Source of the DNA: DAOPKN01 sp035391225
GTDB taxonomy: Bacteria > Thermotogota > Thermotogae > MWEM01
Length of the DNA stretch: 64,000 bases
NCBI GenBank assembly: GCA_035391225.1
Contig: DAOPKN010000003.1
Span: 1-64,000, forward strand
Direction of reading: 5' to 3'
Of the stretch, positions 8,894 through 16,236 are shown in pieces. Made by a program: the position numbers and the translations under genes. The first letter of the stretch is position 1, and each line of letters opens with the position of its first letter. The notes under the pieces are model-generated. The model searched no databases and was not told where the DNA came from. It saw only the letters and a program-made list of their open reading frames with translations.

Positions 8894-9724
8894 TCATTGC
8901 TTGAGTGCCCCCTGGTAGCCTTCGATGAAGAAGCGTTGGGTGAAGAAGAAGAACACCAGGATGGGAATGGTGGAAATGATGATGCCCGCGCAGATCTGCC
9001 GGAAATTGCCCTCGAACATGGAACTCAAGTTGGACAGCCCCACCTGCAACGGGAATTTCTCCGAGTCGTTGAGCACGATCAGCGGCCACAGGAAAGAATT
9101 CCAGTAGGCGGTGAAGGAGAAGATCGCCAGCGAGGTGGTGGCGGGCCGCACCATGGGCAGCATGATGCGCCACCACAGCTGGAACTCGTTGCAACCGTCG
9201 ATGCGCGCTGCATCTTCCAGTTCCTTGGGGATGGAAAGGTAATGCTGGCGCATCAGGAAGATGCCGAAGATCGACACTGCGCTGGGCAGCACCACCGCCA
9301 GGTAACTGTTGTACAGGTTCATCTTGATGATGGTGATGAAGTTCACGATCAGGCTTCCCTGCATGGGGATCATCATGGGAAGGAGGATGAACGTGAAGAT
9401 AAGGTTTCGCCCCTTGAAACGCAACCGTGCCAGCGGGTACGCCGCAAGCGCCGCCAGCACCACGTTCATCAAAATCCCCATGCCGGTGATGAGCAGCGTG
9501 TTGAAGAAGTAGCGGAAGATGGGCAACTTCTGCAGCACGATGCGGTAATTCTCCAGCGTGGGGGGATTGGGGATCCACTTCGGGGGCCAGGTGTACACAT
9601 CCACCGCCGTCTTGAACGATGTGGATAGCACCCAGAAAAAGGGGAAGGAGAAGAAAACCGCCAGCAGCACCAGTAGCGCGTAAATCGTACCACGTCGTAT
9701 CCATACCGCTCGTCGGGCGCTCAT
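8894..9724 (-). CDS. Carbohydrate ABC transporter permease, MalG type
   Basis: 276 residues, six predicted membrane segments. The EAA loop reads 'ELEDAARIDGCNEFQLWWRIMLP', the contact site for the ATPase. The C-terminus '...RFFIEGYQGALKQ' is typical of MalG-type sugar permeases. The ATG at 9724 overlaps the stop of the malF-like gene (ATGA). No ATPase is encoded in this operon, so a shared MsmK/UgpC-type ATPase elsewhere in the genome must energise it, as is common for CUT1 transporters. Confidence 0.92.
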   Translation of the reverse strand: MSARRAVWIRRGTIYALLVLLAVFFSFPFFWVLSTSFKTAVDVYTWPPKWIPNPPTLENYRIVLQKLPIFRYFFNTLLITGMGILMNVVLAALAAYPLARLRFKGRNLIFTFILLPMMIPMQGSLIVNFITIIKMNLYNSYLAVVLPSAVSIFGIFLMRQHYLSIPKELEDAARIDGCNEFQLWWRIMLPMVRPATTSLAIFSFTAYWNSFLWPLIVLNDSEKFPLQVGLSNLSSMFEGNFRQICAGIIISTIPILVFFFFTQRFFIEGYQGALKQ

Positions 9725-10971
9725 GCTTTCGCCTTCTTTCCCGCGCCGAAGAACTTGAAGTTGATCACCGTGAACACCGAAATCATCAGCGACAGCACGA
9801 TGGCCAGCGCGGCGGATTCCCCGAAGTTGTAGCGCACGAAGGCACGGTCGTACACCTCGAACGCCAGCGTGGAGGTACTGTTCGCCCCACCGGTGAGCAG
9901 GAAGATTTCCTCGAACACCTGGAAAGCTGCCATGGTGGACAGCACGGAGCAAAGCAGGATGGTGGGGCGCATCAAAGGAAGCGTGATGGAGAAGAAGCGC
10001 GTCCACCCGGTCGCACCGTCGATGGATGCCGCCTCGTACAAGTCCGACGGGATGTTTTGCAACCCCGCAAGGTAAATGATCATGTAGTATCCCAACCCCC
10101 TCCAGAGCGTGACGAACATCGCCGCCCACAGCGCGGTGTTCTTGTCGGTCAACCAGAGCACGGGCTCCTTGATGAGATGCCAGCTCATGAGTATGTAGTT
10201 CAAAAGCCCGTCTTGGGCGTAGATCCATTTCCATGTGAGGGAAACGATCACTGCGCCGGTGATCACCGGGAGGTAAAACATCGTTCGGAAAAACTTGATG
10301 CCGGGGATCTTCTGGTTCACCAGAACCGAAAGCGCCAACGAAAAGAACTGGATGGGGATGACCACCACCAGGTACTTGAAGGTGTTCTGCAGCGAGATGT
10401 AGAAGTACTTGTCGTCGAACAACTCCTGGAAGTTTTTCAGCCCGATCCATTGGGTTTTGCCGTTGATCATGTTGTACTTGGCAAACGACAGCACCACGCC
10501 ACGAAACAGCGGGTAAAAAGTGAAGATGCCCATGATGGTGAGCGGAAGCAGCAGGAACATGAAGGCGATCACGTAGGTTTGCACCCGTCTCTGCGGCACC
10601 TTGCGGATGCCCGAGGCAAAGATCAGCAGGCTGCCGATCAGTAGCGCCAGCCCGAGGAAGATCCAGGGAAAGGGGTTCCAGTTGCGGAAGTAACTCTCGA
10701 GGAAAAAGGCACCCAGGAAAAGCAGCATGCCCCCGGAAACCCCCAACAGGCCTGCAAGCAACGTGCGCCTTTTCCAGAGTGACACACCCAGTACAACCCC
10801 TGCCAGCAGGATTCCCCCCACGAGGAACAGCCCCCCCAAGAGCTCAGAAGGGGTGGCGTACTCGAAAAACTCCTGCCACACCCCCGGTAGCAGCGGAACT
10901 TCGTTCCACGCCGCCAAGAAAAGCCCCAGCGCAAGCACCAAAAGCGCCAGGATTTGCCCCATTCTCTTCAT
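9721..10971 (-). CDS. Carbohydrate ABC transporter permease, MalF type, with extra N-terminal membrane segments
   Basis: 416 residues. The C-terminal ~290 residues are a standard CUT1 permease with the EAA loop 'YEAASIDGATGWTRFFSITLP'. The first ~125 residues add about four hydrophobic segments (for example 'LLGGLFLVGGILLAGVVLG'), longer than the usual single extra helix of MalF. It pairs with the MalG-type protein, to which it is translationally coupled, and receives substrate from the binding protein encoded upstream. A hairpin separates it from that gene, which probably sets a lower expression level for the permeases. Confidence 0.9.
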   Translation of the reverse strand: MKRMGQILALLVLALGLFLAAWNEVPLLPGVWQEFFEYATPSELLGGLFLVGGILLAGVVLGVSLWKRRTLLAGLLGVSGGMLLFLGAFFLESYFRNWNPFPWIFLGLALLIGSLLIFASGIRKVPQRRVQTYVIAFMFLLLPLTIMGIFTFYPLFRGVVLSFAKYNMINGKTQWIGLKNFQELFDDKYFYISLQNTFKYLVVVIPIQFFSLALSVLVNQKIPGIKFFRTMFYLPVITGAVIVSLTWKWIYAQDGLLNYILMSWHLIKEPVLWLTDKNTALWAAMFVTLWRGLGYYMIIYLAGLQNIPSDLYEAASIDGATGWTRFFSITLPLMRPTILLCSVLSTMAAFQVFEEIFLLTGGANSTSTLAFEVYDRAFVRYNFGESAALAIVLSLMISVFTVINFKFFGAGKKAKA

Positions 10972-11006
10972 GCGATCTCCTCCCCGGTTTCACGAAACAA
11001 GCAAAA

Positions 11007-11031
11007 GGGAGGCTCCTCGAAGGAGCCTCCC
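11007..11031 (-). terminator. Hairpin between binding-protein and permease genes
   Basis: A perfect 11-bp inverted repeat (11007-11017 with 11021-11031) has a 3-nt loop and is followed on the minus strand by TTTTGCTTGTTT. It lies between the solute-binding protein gene and the permeases. This is the usual place for a leaky terminator or mRNA-stabilising stem that keeps binding protein in excess. Confidence 0.7.
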
Positions 11032-11041
11032 GGTGTAGCAA

Positions 11042-12286
11042 TCAGTCTTGCAGCAGTTCGTTGATTTCGGCTTCGGCCTTGTCCAGGGCTTCCTGTGCGG
11101 GAATTTCCCCTTTGATGGCAGCCATCCAGTAATCTCCGATGATGCGGCGGAACTCGGCGTACTTCTCGTTTTCCAGGCCAGCGATGTACCCAATGTCCGC
11201 CACGTTCTCCATGGAGCTGGAGGCCATGATTTGCGCTCGGGCATTGGCAGATGTCTTCGCCATTTCCTGGAATTCCTTTTCCTGTTCCAGCCCAATCTTG
11301 GTGGACGGAACGATGGTGGCGTGCTTGTCAAACTCCACTTGCCAGTAAGCGGATGTCAGCCACAGGATGTACTTCACCGCTTCGGCAGGATGGGGTGCGT
11401 TGATGGGAACCACCATGTTCATCATGGGAGACTTGATGATGCTGGCCTCTCCAACTGGAATAGGAGCCACATCGGTGACCTCGTAGATGCTGGGGCTGTT
11501 CTCCTGCACGTGCTTGAGCATGGACATGCCCACCGGGTACATGGCAATTTTGCCCGCGGAGTAATTCTGCTGTCCCGCAGTGTATCCACCAAGCGAACGG
11601 GGGATCAAGTCCTCGTTGTACAGCGTGATGTACCAGTTGAGCTTTGCCAGTGCCTCGGGGGTGTTGAATGCTGCTTTTTCACCATCTTCGGACAGCAGCG
11701 GAACGCCTTCCAAGATCAGGTCCTCGTAGCCGATGATGTTGGGTTCGAAGCCATACTTACCCGTGCGCTCCTTGATGATGCGGGAGGCCTGCAACATTTC
11801 GTCCCAAGTGCTGGGCGGGTTGTCGGGGTCAAGCCCGGCGTCTTCGAGGATCTGGCGGTTGTAGATCAGGATCTGGGGGCTGGCGTACCAGGGAATGGCG
11901 TAGTAGTTCCCGGCCACGCGGGTGTTGTCCATCAACTTTTCCCAGTAGCGATAGATCTCCACCTCGTTCATGTACTCGTCCAGGGGGGCGAGGGCTTCCA
12001 ACCCCACCATGTCCAGTGCCCAGATGGTGTTGAGGTTCACCGCGTCGGGAGCGCGGTTGGCCGCAATGGCCGCTTGGAGTTTTTGGAGCGCAGCGTTATA
12101 GGGAACGTCCACCCAGTTCACCTTGATATCCGGGTAGGCTTCTTCAAACGCCTCGTTCACCGAGTTCATGTAGTCGTCGAACGTAGGAGACAACGAAAGC
12201 GTCCAGACTTCGATTTCCACCGGCCGGGCGGCAAAGGCAAACGTAACGAGCAATACGAGCACAGAAATGAAAAGCAATTTCTTCAT
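11042..12286 (-). CDS. Sugar ABC transporter substrate-binding protein (family 1)
   Basis: 414 residues from the ATG at 12286 with AGGAGGTG upstream. Residues 1-19 are a signal peptide 'MKKLLFISVLVLLVTFAFA' followed by 'ARPVEIEVW'; there is no cysteine, so it is a soluble periplasmic protein rather than a lipoprotein. The body is a two-lobe extracellular solute-binding fold with typical motifs 'FEEAYPDIKVNWVDVPYNAAL' and 'RAPDAVNLNT'. It delivers an oligosaccharide or amino sugar to the MalF/MalG-type permeases downstream. Substrate cannot be read from sequence; the fused NanE-NanK upstream suggests an N-acetylated hexosamine compound. Confidence 0.92.
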   Translation of the reverse strand: MKKLLFISVLVLLVTFAFAARPVEIEVWTLSLSPTFDDYMNSVNEAFEEAYPDIKVNWVDVPYNAALQKLQAAIAANRAPDAVNLNTIWALDMVGLEALAPLDEYMNEVEIYRYWEKLMDNTRVAGNYYAIPWYASPQILIYNRQILEDAGLDPDNPPSTWDEMLQASRIIKERTGKYGFEPNIIGYEDLILEGVPLLSEDGEKAAFNTPEALAKLNWYITLYNEDLIPRSLGGYTAGQQNYSAGKIAMYPVGMSMLKHVQENSPSIYEVTDVAPIPVGEASIIKSPMMNMVVPINAPHPAEAVKYILWLTSAYWQVEFDKHATIVPSTKIGLEQEKEFQEMAKTSANARAQIMASSSMENVADIGYIAGLENEKYAEFRRIIGDYWMAAIKGEIPAQEALDKAEAEINELLQD

Positions 12287-12325
12287 GAAAACACCTCCTG
12301 TTTGATTACCCCGCATACATCGGGT

Positions 12326-13612
12326 TTATTCCAACTTGTCCAATTCCCAACGGATTTGATCCACGTCAACACTGCTCAACGGCCCCCCCCTGGAAAGTGC
12401 TGCGGCAATTCCAATCGCCTGGCCCATCCCTGCGCAGGTGGGTTGAATCCGGGCAGCAGACTGCCCCTCGAAATCGGAGGAGAAGCAACGCCCCGCGACC
12501 CCGAAATTTTCGAACCCTTCCACCAGAAGGCTACCGAAAGGGATCTCGTAGTACATTTCGTAGGAAGGAACCGCATGCCGGTCCACCTCGAACTTCTTTT
12601 GACCCCGGGGATGTACGTCGATACCGTAGCAACCACGTACCACCCCGTCGGGGAAATGCTGCATGGAGCGCACGTCGTCGCCGGAAAACACTACCTGCCC
12701 CTTCAGCCGGCGACTCTCCCGTACCCCCAGTACGGGGGCGATTTTTTCCAGGTAGGCACGTTCGAAGCCTTTCACCCTTCTTTTCGCGAACCCAAGCACC
12801 TGCTCCACCTGGCGATGGGCCAACCCCATCCCCTCGGAAAACGAAACGGTTTGCAGCGGCTGCAGGTCCAAGTGGGTAGTATTCACCGTCACGCGCCCTT
12901 CTCCGGGTAACTGCACGAAGAAGAAAACAGAATGCGGGAAACTCCCGTTTTGCACACGTTCCGCTTCCACTTCCCGGAAATATCCTCCCACCGAAACCAG
13001 TTGCATTCCGGGCTTCACCCACCCCAGGAAGTTGTCGGGGTTTTGCGCCACGTCTTTGCGTATGGCCGCGAAATCCACCCCCGCGAGCGTGAACATCAGC
13101 GTGCACGACTGGTTTTCCCCGTTTTCATCACCGGACAGCAGCTGCGCACCGGCAAGTGTTCCCAGCACACCGTCACCGCTCGCATCCACGAACGTGTTTC
13201 CCTGGACCAGGGATTCGGCACCGTGGTGGTGAAAAAAGTGCACCGAATGGATGGCAGTGGACCTACGCTTCACTTCCACCGGGGTCGTGTCCAACCAAAG
13301 TTGTACACCGTTTTCCCGGAGCATCTCGAAAAGAACCAGCTTAAGAGCTTCCGAATCCAGGCAATTTTCTTCCAGCCCCCCGCGTTCTTTCAGGCGATGG
13401 GAAATCTTTCCCAACCATCCCTTCACCAACACCTGTTCGTCCAACCAGTAGCGCATCCACGGCTGCACCAACCCCAACGTACTCAGTCCACCGGGAACCT
13501 GTGCCTTTTCCACGAGCAGGGTGCGGGCCCCCATTTTGGAAGAGGCCAACGCCGCGCAACATCCCGCGATTCCGGCACCCACCACCACCACGTCGAAGAA
13601 TGGCGTGCTCAT
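12326..13612 (-). CDS. FAD-dependent oxidoreductase (FAD_oxidored family)
   Basis: 428 residues. The N-terminus has the dinucleotide-binding motif 'VVVVGAGIAGCCAALASSK' and the acidic 'LLVEK' end of the second strand; 'FVDASGDGVLGTLAG' lies near residue 140. The C-terminal 'GRCFSSDFEGQSAARIQPTC' with 'GMGQAIGIAAALS' is the signature of the FAD_oxidored family (PF12831) found in carbohydrate loci. It probably oxidises or epimerises a sugar. The start overlaps the nanE-nanK stop by ATGA. No signal peptide, so it acts in the cytoplasm. Confidence 0.85.
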   Translation of the reverse strand: MSTPFFDVVVVGAGIAGCCAALASSKMGARTLLVEKAQVPGGLSTLGLVQPWMRYWLDEQVLVKGWLGKISHRLKERGGLEENCLDSEALKLVLFEMLRENGVQLWLDTTPVEVKRRSTAIHSVHFFHHHGAESLVQGNTFVDASGDGVLGTLAGAQLLSGDENGENQSCTLMFTLAGVDFAAIRKDVAQNPDNFLGWVKPGMQLVSVGGYFREVEAERVQNGSFPHSVFFFVQLPGEGRVTVNTTHLDLQPLQTVSFSEGMGLAHRQVEQVLGFAKRRVKGFERAYLEKIAPVLGVRESRRLKGQVVFSGDDVRSMQHFPDGVVRGCYGIDVHPRGQKKFEVDRHAVPSYEMYYEIPFGSLLVEGFENFGVAGRCFSSDFEGQSAARIQPTCAGMGQAIGIAAALSRGGPLSSVDVDQIRWELDKLE

Positions 13613-15159
13613 CGATCCTTCCCTCCGTTTTGGTCCACATCGGCGCTATCCAGAAGCAAGTGCGGCGGGTATTCCAGCGCAAATCGCGCTGCCCCCACTG
13701 CCCCGGCCCACTCCCCCACCGTGGAAAGCCGGATCTTTTCGGGGTTGATCTGCGGATTGTGGGAAAGAGCCTGTTGGCGCACTGCATCCAAGAACGCCGA
13801 ACCATACTTCTCGGCCACACCACCGAGGAAAATGACCTCGGGATCCAGTATCATTTGTACGGTATCCATGAGCCATCCCAGGTATCCGGCCCACTCCTCG
13901 AGCAACCCGGGATTTTGCTCCGCTGCTTTGGCGCAAATGGCCTTGCCGGAAGCCACGGTTTCGAGGCAACCTTGTTTTCCACAGGTACAAGAAGCCTGCA
14001 AGCCGGGGAAATGTACGTGCCCCACTTCTCCACCGCCACCCTGGAAACCGTTCCACACTTGGCCGTTCCAGACGAAACCTCCCCCGATTCCGGTTCCGAG
14101 TGTCACCAGGAAAAGGGAACTCTCCCCAGACTCTTTCCACTGCGCAAAGGCGGCCATGGACGCATCGTTTTCCACCGTTGGAACAACGGAAATTCGCTGT
14201 TGCAAGCGGTTGCGCAGGTCCATCCCTGTCCATCCCGGTAGGTTTTCCGAGGCGAACAACACCCTGCCGCTTTTGCGATCGGTTCTTCCGGCGGTTGCCA
14301 CCCCAACGTGTTGGGCAACCCCTTTCTGAAGCGAACGAATCAGCTGCACAAGCGTATCTACACGTTCTTCAGCATCGGTGGGAGTCGCAACCTTCTCGTG
14401 GGCAAACACGTGCCCGCACTGGTCCACGCGCACACCCCGGATCCATGTACCGCCAACGTCCACCCCCACCGCAAGAAGCGGGTCTTGCTGCAAATCACCC
14501 AGTGCCCGGGCAAAGCGTTTCGTGATTTGCTGCGGTCGCGTGATGGCTCCCCCCACTACCACGGAGTAAGCTCCGTTGAGCCTTGCCTGGCGCACTTGTT
14601 GCGGGGTCTGGTAGTTTCCTTCGGCCAGAACGGGAATGTTCGTGGTGCGGTGGATTTCCGCCACGAGCCGCAGGTCGGGTTTCGGGGCATCCTGGGAGTA
14701 GGAGGTGTATCCCGAAAGGGTGGTGGAAAAAAAGTCGGGACGAAGCGGCAAAACGGTTCTCACATCTTTCAAGTCGGCGATGTCCGCCACGATTCGGAGC
14801 GAGGGGTAGTGTCTGCGGATGTGCTCAAACAAGACCGGGAGGGGTTCGGGGCGGGACACTCTCGTACAATCGAGCGCGAGGAGATCGGCTCCCGATTTGG
14901 CGAGCAAGTCCACCTGCGCGCGCGTGGTGGTTATGAAAGCGTCGTAGGTGGGGTTGCGATCCTTGAAAATCCCGATCACCGGAAGCGAAACCACTTCCTT
15001 GATTGCGCGCACGTCTTCCGGAGAGTTTGCGCGGATTCCTTTCGCCCCACTCATTTGCGCCGCGAGCGCCATTTTCTGCATGTGAATGGAGCCATGAAGG
15101 GGTTCTTCTTCTTCCGCTTGACAGGAGACGATCAATCCGCCCAGGAATGCGTATGCCAC
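13609..15159 (-). CDS. nanEK: Fused N-acetylmannosamine-6-phosphate 2-epimerase / ROK-family ManNAc kinase
   Basis: 516 residues. Residues ~1-225 are NanE (ManNAc-6-P to GlcNAc-6-P): 'GGLIVSCQA' at the start, 'DLLALDCT', 'VLAEGNYQTP' and 'VVVGGAITRP'. Residues ~235-510 are an ROK kinase: ATP motif 'GVDVGGTWIRG', 'VTLGTGIGGGFVWNG', and the zinc motif 'CTCGKQGCLE'. Together they would phosphorylate ManNAc and epimerise it. I chose the GTG at 15159: GGGAGG lies 7 bases upstream and NanE normally begins here, whereas the ATG at 15198 falls on the predicted -10 box. It is the first gene of the operon. No NanA, NagA or NagB is present in the window. Confidence 0.9.
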   Translation of the reverse strand: MAYAFLGGLIVSCQAEEEEPLHGSIHMQKMALAAQMSGAKGIRANSPEDVRAIKEVVSLPVIGIFKDRNPTYDAFITTTRAQVDLLAKSGADLLALDCTRVSRPEPLPVLFEHIRRHYPSLRIVADIADLKDVRTVLPLRPDFFSTTLSGYTSYSQDAPKPDLRLVAEIHRTTNIPVLAEGNYQTPQQVRQARLNGAYSVVVGGAITRPQQITKRFARALGDLQQDPLLAVGVDVGGTWIRGVRVDQCGHVFAHEKVATPTDAEERVDTLVQLIRSLQKGVAQHVGVATAGRTDRKSGRVLFASENLPGWTGMDLRNRLQQRISVVPTVENDASMAAFAQWKESGESSLFLVTLGTGIGGGFVWNGQVWNGFQGGGGEVGHVHFPGLQASCTCGKQGCLETVASGKAICAKAAEQNPGLLEEWAGYLGWLMDTVQMILDPEVIFLGGVAEKYGSAFLDAVRQQALSHNPQINPEKIRLSTVGEWAGAVGAARFALEYPPHLLLDSADVDQNGGKDR

Positions 15160-15189
15160 AACTTTCCCTCCCGCTGTTTTCTTCCGAAT

Positions 15190-15285
15190 TTTCTCCATTA
15201 TAAAACAAATGGAGAAATTCTCAAAAACCAACATATCGCTCTGAGAAATGGTCAGAGCGAATTATTTGAGAATTTCTCCAATTTG
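15190..15285. promoter_or_regulatory. nanEK operon promoter with nested palindromic operators
   Basis: On the minus strand TTGAGA (15219-15224) and TATAAT (15197-15202) are separated by 16 bp, placing transcription start about 30 bases before the GTG of nanEK. A perfect 16-bp inverted repeat (15210-15225 with 15265-15280) overlaps the -35 and spacer; each half contains the near-palindrome GAGAAATTCTC. Inside it is a second perfect 8-bp inverted repeat, CGCTCTGA/TCAGAGCG (15237-15244 with 15252-15259). The divergent RpiR-type gene nearby is the obvious candidate to bind these sites. Confidence 0.8.
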
Positions 15286-15358
15286 CTTCCGTTTTTTGCG
15301 GTTCTTTCCTTTTTTCGGCAAAGGTTCCTCCGAAAACGTGGAAATCCTCGGCTTGTGG

Positions 15359-15364
15359 TACAAT
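15359..15364 (+). promoter_or_regulatory. -10 box of the RpiR-family regulator gene
   Basis: TACAAT preceded by TGTGG lies 26 bases before the regulator's ATG, with GGGAGG as ribosome site in between. No clear -35 is seen. It lies about 80 bp from the right operator half. Confidence 0.5.
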
Positions 15365-15390
15365 GAAACATTCAACGAGGGAGGAAAAGC

Positions 15391-16236
15391 ATGCCGGGGG
15401 AAAATACCTTACTCAAGATCGAAACCAGGAAAGATTCATTCACGCGCACCGAAAGGGTGATTGCCAACCACGTTTTGGACAACCATGGGAAAGTGATCTA
15501 CATGTCGCTCACCGAGCTGTCTGACCTGCTGAAGGTGAGCGAGGGTTCCATCGTGCGTTTCTGCCAGAAACTGGGGTTTTCGGGGTTCCACGCGTTCAAG
15601 ATCGCGCTTGCCACGCTGGAAAGCCAGGAAGAAAAGAACCTGGACCACCCGTTTAACCCCGATGACTTGGAACAACTCAAGCACCTGGTGGCCCACCGAA
15701 ACCAGACGGTGATCCAGGAAACCTGCGAGTTCATCGCGGAATCCAACCTCAAGGCCTGCGTGGACTTGCTGCAAAAGGCTCGGAAGATCCTGATCGTGGG
15801 GGTTGGGGCCTCGGGCATCACCGCACAGGATGCATTCTACAAGTTCATGCGCATCGGGTTGAACTGCCAGACTGCCGCAGATGGCCATCTCCAGGCCATG
15901 ATGGCCGCACAACTTGGCGAAGGCGATGTTCTGATGGCGTTCTCCCAAAGTGGAAGTACGCTGGAAATCGTGGATATTGCCCGCATCGTGAAAAACAATG
16001 GCGGCGCGGTGGTGGCCATCACCGGTTACGAACGTTCTCCGCTGGCCCGTTTCTCCGATTTCGCGTTGCTCACCCCCACGCGCGAGTCTCCCTTCGAGAG
16101 TGGGGCCCTCCGTTCCAAGGTGGCCCAACTATACGTTTTGGAACTGCTTTCCACCGCGTTGTACTGGAAGAACCGCGAGGGAGGCAACAAGGTGATCCAG
16201 GCAACCGCGGACGCGGTTTCCCGCTGGATCTACTGA
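15391..16236 (+). CDS. RpiR/MurR-family transcriptional regulator
   Basis: 281 residues. Residues ~10-85 form the RpiR helix-turn-helix ('RTERVIANHVLDN', 'LTELSDLLKVSEGSIVRFCQKLGFSG' region). Residues ~125-260 form a SIS sugar-phosphate-binding domain with 'ILIVGVGASG', 'AFSQSGSTLEIVDIA' and 'VVAITGYERSPLA'. Family members such as MurR and NanR sense phosphorylated amino sugars, so ManNAc-6-P or GlcNAc-6-P is the likely ligand. It is divergent from the nanEK operon, with palindromes in the shared intergenic region. AGGGAGG lies 9 bases upstream of the ATG. The 3' end overlaps the convergent DUF1566 gene by 7 bases. Confidence 0.92.
   Translation: MPGENTLLKIETRKDSFTRTERVIANHVLDNHGKVIYMSLTELSDLLKVSEGSIVRFCQKLGFSGFHAFKIALATLESQEEKNLDHPFNPDDLEQLKHLVAHRNQTVIQETCEFIAESNLKACVDLLQKARKILIVGVGASGITAQDAFYKFMRIGLNCQTAADGHLQAMMAAQLGEGDVLMAFSQSGSTLEIVDIARIVKNNGGAVVAITGYERSPLARFSDFALLTPTRESPFESGALRSKVAQLYVLELLSTALYWKNREGGNKVIQATADAVSRWIY

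Noticed and set aside
8868..9704. N-terminal extension of the GHL10 frame to 1264 residues
   Set aside because: This part is a shadow frame of the MalG gene; the true GHL10 start at 8867 has a ribosome site and signal peptide.
9725..10450. N-terminal extension of the MalG frame to 518 residues
   Set aside because: Low-complexity H/R/V-rich shadow of malF; the real start overlaps the malF stop.
11048..12910. 620-codon open frame on the plus strand
   Set aside because: Lies antisense to the binding protein and FAD oxidoreductase genes, has H/V/D-rich composition and no family match; a by-product of G+C-rich codon use.
15160..15234. Longer NanE start (ATG at 15198 or further out)
   Set aside because: The ATG lies on the predicted -10 box and the region is the operator; GTG at 15159 has a ribosome site and matches family starts.
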